IMG/VR virus record: IMGVR_UViG_3300031565_000064
Span: 1 to 47,753 of that record
DNA from: a virus
Reading direction: 5' to 3' (one strand)
DNA length: 47,753 bases
The translations under genes and the position numbers were made by a program. The notes under the pieces are model-generated. The model did not search any database. It had not been told where the DNA came from and saw nothing but the letters and a program-made list of their open reading frames with translations. Shown here piece by piece: positions 32,653 through 38,917 of this stretch. Each line of letters opens with the position of its first letter. The first letter of the stretch is position 1.

Positions 32653-32964
32653 ATGAAAGAAAAAACAAAACTTGTAAATTGTCCAGACTGTAATAAAATG
32701 GTTTCTAAAAATTCAAAAGCTTGTATACATTGTGGTAGAAAATTTGATGCCATAGATAGAATGGCTTTTGATAAAGGTTTAAATGTTGATGTTTTAAGAA
32801 AACAAAATAAAAGACTTGCTTATGGTGGTAGTTTTTTATTTATAGGAATAATATTTTTAATATTATTTTTCCCTTTAGGTATTTTGTTTTTACTTATAGG
32901 CATAGTATGGGTTATAGTAGCAACTATAATTAATCTTACTGAAAAAAAGGAGACTGAAAAATGA
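32653..32964 (+). CDS. Zinc-ribbon membrane protein
   Basis: 103 residues. An N-terminal zinc ribbon (NCPDCNKMVSK, ACIHCGRKF) is followed by a linker and two membrane segments (FLFIGIIFLILFF and GILFLLIGIVWVIVATI). Overlaps the next gene by ATGA. The fold is common but has no fixed function. Confidence 0.65.
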   Translation: MKEKTKLVNCPDCNKMVSKNSKACIHCGRKFDAIDRMAFDKGLNVDVLRKQNKRLAYGGSFLFIGIIFLILFFPLGILFLLIGIVWVIVATIINLTEKKETEK

Positions 32965-33311
32965 CAGAAAAACAAATAATAAAAGGTAAGATTTTAAGTT
33001 CGATACCGTCAATAGCATTTTATTGTAAAAATAGAACTAGCAAGTATTTAACTTTTAATGCTAATTTTTCAAGATTGATTTCATATGAAAACTATGTAGA
33101 TATTTTTATCAATGGAAACATTCTTAAACTAAAATTTAGTAAAAAAGAAAATAAAAACAGCTATAAAATTAGCAAAAATAGTGTAAATTATTTCATATCT
33201 GCTAACAATATTTTAAATCAAATAGACATACCTCTGTGTGAAAAAAGATTTAAGGTAGAATATTTGAATGATAATATTTATATTGCTGATTTAAGTAAGG
33301 CTTTAGAATAA
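32961..33311 (+). CDS. Hypothetical early protein
   Basis: 116 residues, basic, beta-rich (YCKNRTSKYLTFNANFSRL, YENYVDIFINGNILKLKF). Coupled to the zinc-ribbon gene. No family recognised. Confidence 0.55.
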   Translation: MTEKQIIKGKILSSIPSIAFYCKNRTSKYLTFNANFSRLISYENYVDIFINGNILKLKFSKKENKNSYKISKNSVNYFISANNILNQIDIPLCEKRFKVEYLNDNIYIADLSKALE

Positions 33312-33341
33312 TAAAATTACCGATATGAAAATAAATAACAT

Positions 33342-33370
33342 TTGACAAGCAATTTTTATTAAGTTAAACT
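33342..33370 (+). promoter_or_regulatory. Promoter of the replication operon
   Basis: TTGACA (33342-33347), 17-base spacer, TAAACT (33365-33370), then TTTGGTGTAGTAACGG. Shares the TTGACAAG start and GTGTAGTA downstream block with the 31313 and 36630 promoters. Confidence 0.8.
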
Positions 33371-33396
33371 TTTGGTGTAGTAACGGAACTTTAATT

Positions 33397-33582
33397 ATGA
33401 ACGAAACGCTTACCAAAGAATATTTCAAAAAACACATAGCAAAAATAATGTCTCTGCTTGATTTGTCGGGGTCTAATCCTATATTAAAACAAGAAATAAA
33501 AAAAGAGATTTGGAATATACATACGGAAACGGAACGAGAACTTTTAAACAACGGAGCAAAAAATGGCAAAAAGATTTATTGA
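33397..33582 (+). CDS. 61-residue hypothetical protein leading the replication operon
   Basis: Helical, Lys/Glu-rich (TKEYFKKHIAKIMSLLDLSG ... KQEIKKEIWNIHTETEREL). No strong ribosome site. It overlaps the replication initiator start by 20 bases, which indicates coupling. May be a regulator of replication; unknown family. Confidence 0.55.
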   Translation: MNETLTKEYFKKHIAKIMSLLDLSGSNPILKQEIKKEIWNIHTETERELLNNGAKNGKKIY

Positions 33583-34294
33583 CACAAAACTATTTAAAGA
33601 CAGTTGGTTTTCTAACCTTTCAAAAGATGCAAAACTATTATATATCTATTTAATAACAAACTGCGACCACGCAGGAATAATTGATTTTAACGCAAAACTT
33701 ATAGATTTTGAAACAGAAATCAAGGGTTCAGCAAGAGTTAGGCAAGAGTTAGGCAAGTGTTTAATACACTTGAGAGATAACTACTTTTTTATAGTAAAAT
33801 TTCCTAACTATCAATATAAAGACTTTTCAGAGGGAAACAATAATATAAAAAGTAGTGTAATTAAACGCTTAAATGAGTTTAACTTATTAGATGAAAATTC
33901 AAGGGTTAAGCAAGGGTTAGGCAACAGTTCCCCAACTGTTATGGATATGGTTAAGGATAAAGAAAAGGATAAGGATAAGATAAAATATAAAGATAATGTT
34001 AATATAAATGTTAAAGCTAAAAGTAACAACTTATCTTTTGTTGATAATAAATTTCTACCTATTGTTAAAAAATGGCTTGACTACAAGAAGTCTAAAAATC
34101 AAACATATAAAAACGAGGCAAGTCTTAAAGCACTTTATAACAAGATTTTAGAACTTTCGGGCAATAATGCAGATATTGCTGATAAGATAATTAATCAATC
34201 TATGGCTAATAATTGGGCGGGACTTTTTGAGCTAAAAAATGAAAACAAACAAAAAGGAGAAAACGGAAATGACTTTGGAAAACTCCCATATTGA
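33563..34294 (+). CDS. Phage replication initiator (lambda O / replisome-organiser type)
   Basis: 243 residues. The N-terminal domain resembles winged-helix initiators: FIDTKLFKDSWFSNLSKDAKLLYIYLITNCDHAGIIDF, then FIVKFPNYQYKDFS. A charged linker (KDKEKDKDKIKYKDNVN) leads to a DnaD-like C-terminal part (ALYNKILELSGNNADIADKIINQSM). It precedes the helicase-loader gene, as in many phages, and contains tandem DNA repeats inside its coding sequence, as lambda O does. Ribosome site ACGGAGCAAAAA. Confidence 0.8.
   Translation: MAKRFIDTKLFKDSWFSNLSKDAKLLYIYLITNCDHAGIIDFNAKLIDFETEIKGSARVRQELGKCLIHLRDNYFFIVKFPNYQYKDFSEGNNNIKSSVIKRLNEFNLLDENSRVKQGLGNSSPTVMDMVKDKEKDKDKIKYKDNVNINVKAKSNNLSFVDNKFLPIVKKWLDYKKSKNQTYKNEASLKALYNKILELSGNNADIADKIINQSMANNWAGLFELKNENKQKGENGNDFGKLPY
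33725..33757 (+). repeat. Iterons, cluster 1 (three tandem 11-bp copies), probable origin
   Basis: Three head-to-tail copies of RGTTMRGCAAG: GGTTCAGCAAG, AGTTAGGCAAG, AGTTAGGCAAG. The 11-bp period is out of phase with codons, so the repeats are conserved as DNA and not as peptide. They lie within the initiator gene. Confidence 0.75.
33904..33940 (+). repeat. Iterons, cluster 2 (two copies) plus inverted repeat
   Basis: GGTTAAGCAAG (33904-33914) and GGTTAGGCAAC (33915-33925), the same repeat as 33725-33757. An inverted repeat AACAGTT-CCCC-AACTGTT (33923-33940) follows, then a very A-rich stretch (from about 33950), as in origins that open next to iterons. Confidence 0.72.
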
Positions 34295-34988
34295 AATTGC
34301 TGTTAATAAAATGGTTCAAGCTGAATTAGAAAAGAAAAAAAACAATATTAATAAAATTGAACCAAAAAAAATAAAAGAACCAATTTGGTGTGAAAAATGT
34401 GGATTTTCAAAAACAGGCGATATATGTCAAAAATGCGTTGAAATTGAAAAAGAGGTACAAGTTATGGCTAATGACAAAAAAAACGCTACAATAGCAAGTT
34501 TGGGCGGTTTAAGAGCATATGAGAAGTATACTGTTAATAATTTTAATGATAAAAATATTTTAAAAGATTGTTTAGGATATCCAAACATAAATATATATAT
34601 AACTGGGGCAGTTGGAACGGGTAAAACTCATTTAGGAACAGCATTAATAAGAAAGTGCGAAAATTTTAATCGCTTTAGTAGTATACAAATTTGCCGGGAA
34701 TTAAGAAAAACCCAAAGTAGTGCTAATCCTGCACTATCAGAAGAAAAACTAATTAAAAACTTAAGTGAAATTCCTTTAATGATAGACGATTTCGGTGTTG
34801 AAAAAACCACAGAATATACTAAACAGACTTTATATGAAATTATTGATAAAAGATATGAGTTAGGAAATGGCGGTTTAATTATAACCAGTAACTTTGAACT
34901 TGGAAAAAATAGAATTTCTAGCAGGTTATATGAAATGTGTAAAATTATCAAATTAGACGGAAATGATTTTAGGTTAAAAAAACTATGA
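34269..34988 (+). CDS. DnaC-like helicase loader (AAA+ ATPase)
   Basis: 239 residues from ATG 34269; AAAAGGAGAAAACGG at the right distance makes this better than the ATG 30 bases upstream. An N-terminal zinc ribbon (C41, C44, C53, C56) precedes the AAA+ domain with Walker A GAVGTGKT (113-120) and Walker B PLMIDDFG (169-176). Loads the replicative helicase at the origin, working with the initiator upstream; no phage helicase gene is seen, so the host's is probably used. Overlaps the methyltransferase gene by 4 bases. Confidence 0.88.
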   Translation: MTLENSHIEIAVNKMVQAELEKKKNNINKIEPKKIKEPIWCEKCGFSKTGDICQKCVEIEKEVQVMANDKKNATIASLGGLRAYEKYTVNNFNDKNILKDCLGYPNINIYITGAVGTGKTHLGTALIRKCENFNRFSSIQICRELRKTQSSANPALSEEKLIKNLSEIPLMIDDFGVEKTTEYTKQTLYEIIDKRYELGNGGLIITSNFELGKNRISSRLYEMCKIIKLDGNDFRLKKL

Positions 34989-36448
34989 AAGAATACCTAA
35001 ATAAAGTGCATAATTGCGATTGTTTGGAGCTGTTAAAAAAGTTGCCTGATAATAGTGTTGATTGTATTGTAACCGACCCACCTTACGAATTAGGATTTAT
35101 GAATAAAAAATGGGATAGCACAGGCATTTCTTATAATGTAGATTTATGGCGTGAATGCTTGCGTGTACTTAAATCAGGCGGTCATTTACTTGCTTTTGGG
35201 GGAAGTAGAACATATCATAGAATGGCTTGTGCTATAGAAGATGCGGGCTTTGAAATAAGAGACCAAATACAATGGTTGTATGGTTCAGGTTTCCCGAAAA
35301 GTTTAAACATATCAAAAGCTATAGACAAAATGCAAGGTATAAAACATCCTGAAAATAAAGTTATTAGCGAAAATACTGCTATGAGCGGAGCAAATTATAC
35401 CAGAAATAAAATGGAAATTAAATCTGAATTAGCCAAACAATGGGATGGTTGGGGTACTGCTCTTAAACCCGCATACGAACCTATTTGTATGGCACGCAAG
35501 CCACTTTCTGAAAAAACAGCTTGCGACAATGTTTTAAAATATGGCACTGGGGGAATAAATATAGATGCTTGCCGTATAAATATAGATAAACAAAAAGAAA
35601 CTGACAATAGAGTTGGTACTGATATTAAAAGAGGGGACAAAGAGGGTTTAAAAAGTACAAGTATTTTTAAATGCACTGAAAAAGGCGTTCAAATGTACAA
35701 AGAAAACGGACGCTTTCCCTCAAATGTAATATTATCACATCACAATGAATGTGTGGAAATTGGGGTTAAAGAGGTTAATGGTATAAGTGGTGGAACAAAT
35801 AAAACTGGTAATAATTTTATGGGAAAATATAAACAAGGACATAAACCATTTAATTATGCTAAAAACGGCAAAGAAATAGTATCTCATTACGAATGCCACC
35901 CTGATTGCCCTATTGGTATTTTGGATAAGCAGAGTGGGGTAAGACCTAGTAGCGGAAGAATTGGGGAAAGTGGAAGTGGAATTGGTGCTATTAATGGAAT
36001 TTATCAAAAAGGTATGGGTGGTAAAAGAATGGATACTTATTTTGACATAGGCACAGCATCCCGCTTTTTTTATTGTGCTAAAAGTTCACGGGCAGAAAGG
36101 AATAAAGGTTGTGAAAATTTGGAAGATAAAAAACAGAGGGCGAATTATAAGGTTAGTGGAGGTCGTTCATTTAAAAATGGAGAATGGATAGAAAATAATT
36201 CTAAACCAAAATTAAGACAAAATTTTCATCCCTGTGTTAAACCAAAAAAACTAATGCAATATCTTATTAAACTTATTACACCACCTAATGGAATTGTACT
36301 TGATATTTTTGCAGGTTCGGGTAGCACTTTAGTAGCTTGTAAAAGTTTAGGATTTGATTTTATAGGCATTGAAAAGGAACAAAAGTATTGCCAAATAGCA
36401 GAGGCTCGCATTAAAGCCGAACAAGCACAAGGAAAATTTTATTTATGA
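34985..36448 (+). CDS. DNA N4/N6 methyltransferase, beta-class order
   Basis: 487 residues. Catalytic motif DPPY at 31-34 (IVTDPPYELGF), then LRVLKSGGHLLAFGGSRTYHRM, and the SAM-binding motif FAGSGST at 442-448 near the end, preceded by HPCVKPKKLMQYLI. Motif IV before motif I marks the beta class. A long central region (about 150-400) with several Cys and Gly may be the target-recognition part. No restriction enzyme gene lies next to it, so it is an orphan enzyme, probably protecting phage DNA. Confidence 0.9.
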   Translation: MKEYLNKVHNCDCLELLKKLPDNSVDCIVTDPPYELGFMNKKWDSTGISYNVDLWRECLRVLKSGGHLLAFGGSRTYHRMACAIEDAGFEIRDQIQWLYGSGFPKSLNISKAIDKMQGIKHPENKVISENTAMSGANYTRNKMEIKSELAKQWDGWGTALKPAYEPICMARKPLSEKTACDNVLKYGTGGINIDACRINIDKQKETDNRVGTDIKRGDKEGLKSTSIFKCTEKGVQMYKENGRFPSNVILSHHNECVEIGVKEVNGISGGTNKTGNNFMGKYKQGHKPFNYAKNGKEIVSHYECHPDCPIGILDKQSGVRPSSGRIGESGSGIGAINGIYQKGMGGKRMDTYFDIGTASRFFYCAKSSRAERNKGCENLEDKKQRANYKVSGGRSFKNGEWIENNSKPKLRQNFHPCVKPKKLMQYLIKLITPPNGIVLDIFAGSGSTLVACKSLGFDFIGIEKEQKYCQIAEARIKAEQAQGKFYL

Positions 36449-36540
36449 AAAAACTAAAACTAGACATACTTTTATTTTGGATATTAGCCTTAACTTTTTG
36501 CATTATTTTTTGGGTAAAAGTTATTAGTTTAATTTGCTAA
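36445..36540 (+). CDS. 31-residue membrane peptide
   Basis: ATGA overlap with the methyltransferase stop. MKKLKLDILLFWILALTFC and a second hydrophobic run; essentially one membrane helix. Small size makes it uncertain, but coupling and composition support translation. Confidence 0.5.
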   Translation: MKKLKLDILLFWILALTFCIIFWVKVISLIC

Positions 36541-36550
36541 AAATAACCCC

Positions 36551-36580
36551 TTGACAAATTTTTTAAATTAATGCTACAAT
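36551..36580 (+). promoter_or_regulatory. Promoter upstream of the 68-residue gene (distal)
   Basis: TTGACA (36551-36556), 18-base spacer, TACAAT (36575-36580), then TTTTATGTAGTCG. Confidence 0.75.
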
Positions 36581-36629
36581 TTTTATGTAGTCGTTTTAAG
36601 AGTGAAAATAGCAAGTAATAAAAAAGTAC

Positions 36630-36658
36630 TTGACAAGTACCTAAACATTTGCTAGACT
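36630..36658 (+). promoter_or_regulatory. Promoter upstream of the 68-residue gene (proximal)
   Basis: TTGACA (36630-36635), 17-base spacer, TAGACT (36653-36658), then AATAGTGTAGTAGAAAGT. Followed directly by leader repeat copy 3. Confidence 0.8.
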
Positions 36659-36673
36659 AATAGTGTAGTAGAA

Positions 36674-36706
36674 AGTAAATAAAAAAACTGAAACCAAAAG
36701 GAGAGA
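36674..36706 (+). repeat. Leader repeat copy 3
   Basis: AAAAAAACTGAAACCAAAAG and GAGAGA, near-identical to 31358-31390 and 31541-31570; the ATG follows at 36711. Confidence 0.85.
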
Positions 36707-36710
36707 GAAA

Positions 36711-36917
36711 ATGGAAAATCAAAACGAAAAAGAGTTAACAATAGGATGTATGGTTATGGTTGACAATAAAATTGGAAGAATTACATATATACAGCCAAAC
36801 AGACGGATGGCACGGGTTAGGTTCTCTTTGGAAAAATCTCAATTATGTTTTGTATCCTATATTTCAAAAACAAATTTAAAAAAAGATGTTTATGTAAAAG
36901 AATTTAACCCCGCCTAA
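36711..36917 (+). CDS. 68-residue early protein, unknown
   Basis: Strong double promoter, leader repeat and AAAAGGAGAGAGAAA site. MVMVDNKIGRITYIQPNRRMARVRFSLE looks like a small SH3-like beta barrel. Stop codon lies within the first arm of the following hairpin. Function unknown. Confidence 0.65.
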   Translation: MENQNEKELTIGCMVMVDNKIGRITYIQPNRRMARVRFSLEKSQLCFVSYISKTNLKKDVYVKEFNPA

Positions 36918-36978
36918 TTCTCTCTAGGCGGTTTCAGAAACCCCCTGCTCTATTACTAAACAGGGTTAGGGCAGGGGG
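36910..36978 (+). terminator. Two hairpins before the tRNA-like cluster
   Basis: CCGCCTA/TAGGCGG (36910-36916, 36925-36931), overlapping the stop codon and followed by TTTCAG, and CCCCCTGC/GCAGGGGG (36941-36948, 36971-36978). The first could terminate; the second lacks a T run and may be a processing hairpin. Confidence 0.5.
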
Positions 36979-37005
36979 ATAAAACAAAAGTTCTTTTAAA
37001 AATTT

Positions 37006-37079
37006 GGGAGTGATATAACTCTCGTCTTTTCAAGGCGACAGTTATATTTAGCAAGGTTAAAATCCTTGCCACTCCCGCA
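37006..37079 (+). ncRNA. tRNA-like element without D-arm (Glu-type anticodon loop)
   Basis: Acceptor-like stem GGGAGTG (37006-37012) with CACTCCC (37070-37076). A long hairpin follows directly: ATATAACT (37013-37020) with AGTTATAT (37040-37047), a C/C mismatch, then TCGTC/GGCGA around the loop TTTTCAA, whose middle triplet is UUC as in tRNA-Glu. T-arm-like hairpin GCAAGG-TTAAAAT-CCTTGC (37051-37069). The D-arm is missing and the T-stem has 6 bp, so it is not a normal tRNA. It ends GCA, not CCA. The stems are seen; any function is unknown. Confidence 0.6.
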
Positions 37080-37084
37080 TATTT

Positions 37085-37286
37085 GGCAGGGTGGCGGAAT
37101 AGGTAGACGCGGGAGTATGGTTAGCGTTTCAGACCGACAAGGGAAGAACCCGAAAGATGCTAACAGTGTGCTTGAAAAACACACTCGGTTAAACGACACT
37201 ATTTGAAATAATTTTTTCAGATTATTTTAAAAAAATGTTTTTTAATTACTATGTTATGTAGGGTGCAAATCCCTGCCCCTGCCACA
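37085..37286 (+). ncRNA. Leu-type tRNA-like RNA with a giant central region
   Basis: Starts as a textbook tRNA-Leu 5' half: GGCAGGG TG GCGGAATAGGTAGACGC (acceptor plus D-arm, 37085-37110). A matching acceptor strand CCCTGCC (37277-37283) is preceded by a T-arm-like hairpin GTAGGG-TGCAAAT-CCCTGC and followed by ACA. Between them are 147 bases in place of the usual 40 or so, with stems GTTAGC/GCTAAC (33-base loop) and AGTGTG/CACACT. The usual anticodon arm is not visible, so this is either a degenerate gene, an intron-bearing tRNA or a new structured RNA. Confidence 0.55.
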
Positions 37287-37307
37287 AAATTTCAACAGGA
37301 GGATAAA

Positions 37308-37469
37308 ATGGTAATAGAAGTATATCAAGATGTAAACGGAGCAATTTGTTTTAAGGCAGAAAAGTGCAATATGCAACTGGGAAAAGAACAAAAGAAAATG
37401 GCTATTACTTTAGCTAAAAATTTACATCCTAATATTAATACAGTAACTTTTAAGGATTTTTATTATTAA
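37308..37469 (+). CDS. 53-residue protein between two tRNA 3' halves
   Basis: Starts at ATG 37308 behind CAACAGGAGGATAAA, an excellent ribosome site (an earlier in-frame ATG lies inside the tRNA-like part). IEVYQDVNGAICFKAEKCNMQLGKEQKKMAITLAKNL. Not recognised. The tRNA-like 3' end finishes 21 bases before the ATG; a canonical tRNA 3' half begins 8 bases after the stop. Confidence 0.6.
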   Translation: MVIEVYQDVNGAICFKAEKCNMQLGKEQKKMAITLAKNLHPNINTVTFKDFYY

Positions 37470-37477
37470 TAAGGATT

Positions 37478-37505
37478 GCAGGTTCAAATCCTGCCCCTGC
37501 CACCA
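37478..37505 (+). other. Solitary canonical tRNA 3' half (T-arm, acceptor strand, encoded CCA)
   Basis: GCAGG-TTCAAAT-CCTGC (a perfect 5-bp T-stem with the consensus T-loop), CCCTGCC and ACCA. The acceptor strand pairs perfectly with GGCAGGG at 37085-37091, 390 bases upstream; no other 5' half is nearby. The bases after it (AAATTTCAACAGGAGGAT) also follow the T-arm at 37258-37286, so the two 3' halves and their downstream ribosome sites are duplicates. Confidence 0.65.
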
Positions 37506-37525
37506 AATTTCAACAGGAGGATTTA

Positions 37526-37708
37526 ATGTTTAGAAAAATATTAAGTTGGATTTCAAAGAAAGCATATCTATGTGGCAGAGTAGACGCTTTTACGGAAGTT
37601 TATAATAATCGCAACAAGTGCGGACACTTCATTTCAACATCAGATTTTTGTACACAAGAAATGGAAAAAGATAGTAAGAAAATTTTAAAATTACTTACTA
37701 GAAAATAA
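37526..37708 (+). CDS. 60-residue protein after the second tRNA 3' half
   Basis: Starts 20 bases after the encoded ACCA, behind CAACAGGAGGATTTA. MFRKILSWISKKAYLCGRVDAFTEVYNN with a basic tail (KDSKKILKLLTRK). Unrelated in sequence to the 53-residue gene although the leader is duplicated. Unknown function. Confidence 0.6.
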   Translation: MFRKILSWISKKAYLCGRVDAFTEVYNNRNKCGHFISTSDFCTQEMEKDSKKILKLLTRK

Positions 37709-37805
37709 AACAGGCTCTTTAAAATTTAAACTGGTCGCTCCCCATAAGAAATGTATGTCCATCACTAAAGGGCGGTAGGAAAAAAACTAAACGGAGGTAA
37801 GGAAA
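37709..37805 (+). other. Leader before the 97-residue gene, no clear structure
   Basis: 97 bases with CTCTTTAAAATTTAAACTGG and GTCGCTCCCC ... GGGCGGTAGG, which can pair only partially. ACGGAGGTAAGG is the ribosome site. I see no promoter or gene here. Confidence 0.4.
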
Positions 37806-38099
37806 ATGGCAGAAAGAGGCGAACTTACAAGTAAAATAAAAAAAATGTCAAAAGAGTTATTAGGCTATGAAATAGATAAAACGGAATTAAGGTTAATGCC
37901 TTATATTCAATATCAAATAATGAACGAACAAAAACTAGACCCTAACAAAATGAATAAAGACGATAGGGATATACTTCAAAAATGGAGGGAGGCAGGACAC
38001 ATGGAGGGTGGTGCATTAGGACTTTCAATTACCAAAGATTTTTGGAATAAAATAAATGAAATTCTTTGGTTAGGATATGCATCATATAGAGAAGAATAA
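37806..38099 (+). CDS. 97-residue hypothetical protein
   Basis: Excellent GGAGGTAAGG site. Helical, charged: ELTSKIKKMSKELLGYEIDKTELRLMPYIQYQIM and MEGGALGLSITKDFWNKINEILWLGYASY. The middle reads like a small phage protein of unknown function that is common near recombination genes; no name assigned. Confidence 0.6.
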   Translation: MAERGELTSKIKKMSKELLGYEIDKTELRLMPYIQYQIMNEQKLDPNKMNKDDRDILQKWREAGHMEGGALGLSITKDFWNKINEILWLGYASYREE

Positions 38100-38180
38100 C
38101 CCAATTCCATCACCTTGAGTGGTAGAAATTCAGGTAAGCACAAATTGTGATTAACTGAAAATTAACAGGAGGATAGCAAA
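38100..38180 (+). other. Leader with two small hairpins
   Basis: CATCAC/GTGGTA-type stem near 38107-38125 (one mismatch) and TTCAG/CTGAA with an inner CAC/GTG stem near 38129-38159, followed by AACAGGAGGATAGCAAA. Similar in plan to the other structured leaders in this segment. Confidence 0.35.
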
Positions 38181-38378
38181 ATGAAAAACCTTGAAAAAAA
38201 ACTAGCAGTAGCAAGAGACCAATTGGTTAAAGCAAAAGAAGAATTGAAAGAATTAGTTAAATTGGATGTTACTAGTGAAAAAAAAATAGATGTTTCTATT
38301 AATATAATTGATAAAAAACAGCACGAAATAGACAATATTAAATTTATAATAAGATTGTATGAAGATTTGCTGAAATAA
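38181..38378 (+). CDS. 65-residue coiled-coil protein
   Basis: Almost entirely heptad-like Lys/Glu/Leu (KNLEKKLAVARDQLVKAKEEL ... KKQHEIDNIKFIIRLYEDLLK). AGGAGGATAGC site. Probably a dimeric coiled coil; role unknown. Confidence 0.6.
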   Translation: MKNLEKKLAVARDQLVKAKEELKELVKLDVTSEKKIDVSINIIDKKQHEIDNIKFIIRLYEDLLK

Positions 38379-38390
38379 CGGAGGAATATT

Positions 38391-38543
38391 ATGGAAGAAA
38401 AAATAAACGAAAAAACAGAACAAAAAAAACAATGTAGTGCATTTTGCAATGACGGTTATTTCACAGTAAGGCAGATAGGACACGATGGCAAAGTTTTGAA
38501 ACAGTATAAACAAAGATGTGCTAATTGCAATAAAAAAAATTAA
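38391..38543 (+). CDS. 50-residue Cys-containing protein
   Basis: Starts behind ACGGAGGAATATT. An acidic/basic N-terminus, then CSAFCNDGYFTVRQIG and CANCNKKN: two Cys pairs that could form a small zinc site. No family. Confidence 0.55.
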   Translation: MEEKINEKTEQKKQCSAFCNDGYFTVRQIGHDGKVLKQYKQRCANCNKKN

Positions 38544-38554
38544 GAGGTAATCAG

Positions 38555-38764
38555 ATGAAAAAATGGCATAAGAGAAAGTATTGTAAAAAATGTAAAGGAT
38601 ATAGAACAACAGGCGGATTTAAGATTTTATTTGGAGCATTTAGCATTGGAAATTGGGAACACGAATGCAGGTGTTTCAGATATAGTGGTAAAACAGAACT
38701 TGATAAGAAAAAATGTAACGAAGTTTTAAGGGAGCAAGAAAATGACAATAAAACAACACTGTAA
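38555..38764 (+). CDS. 69-residue zinc-ribbon-like protein
   Basis: AAGAGGTAATCAG site. KYCKKCKGYRTTGGF and HECRCF pair up as a likely zinc ribbon; the tail is charged. Overlaps the next gene by 23 bases. Confidence 0.55.
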   Translation: MKKWHKRKYCKKCKGYRTTGGFKILFGAFSIGNWEHECRCFRYSGKTELDKKKCNEVLREQENDNKTTL

Positions 38765-38909
38765 GAGTTTTGACACTTTGTGGGAAGCTGCTAACGATTT
38801 GTATACCAGTCCCCCAACTTACAGATTATGGCTAAAGGGTGCTAAACCAAAAATCAAAGCACATAGGGAAAGAATTTTGCAAAAAGGCATAAAAAAATGG
38901 TGGAGGTAG
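38742..38909 (+). CDS. 55-residue basic protein
   Basis: ATG 38742 within the end of the previous gene, behind AAGGGAGCAAGAAA. KSFDTLWEAANDLYTSPPTYRLWLKGAKPKI; Arg/Lys-rich C-terminus ending KKWWR. The gene's end supplies GGAGGT for the next gene. Confidence 0.55.
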   Translation: MTIKQHCKSFDTLWEAANDLYTSPPTYRLWLKGAKPKIKAHRERILQKGIKKWWR

Positions 38910-38917
38910 TAAAAAAA

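Noticed and set aside
33725-33925. CRISPR array
   Set aside because: Repeats are 11 bp, tandem and without spacers; they fit iterons.
34985-36448. Methyltransferase as a Dam (GATC) enzyme explaining the GATC depletion
   Set aside because: The motif order is beta class with a long central region, whereas Dam is alpha class; the target cannot be read from sequence.
37006-37290. tmRNA
   Set aside because: No GGATTCGACGGG-like 5' segment and no tag reading frame; the Leu-like part has a normal D-arm, which tmRNA lacks.
37111-37477. Group I intron interrupting a tRNA-Leu gene
   Set aside because: The 5' half and 3' half look like exons, but I cannot find the anticodon-stem strands or the conserved P7/R-S core of group I introns between them.
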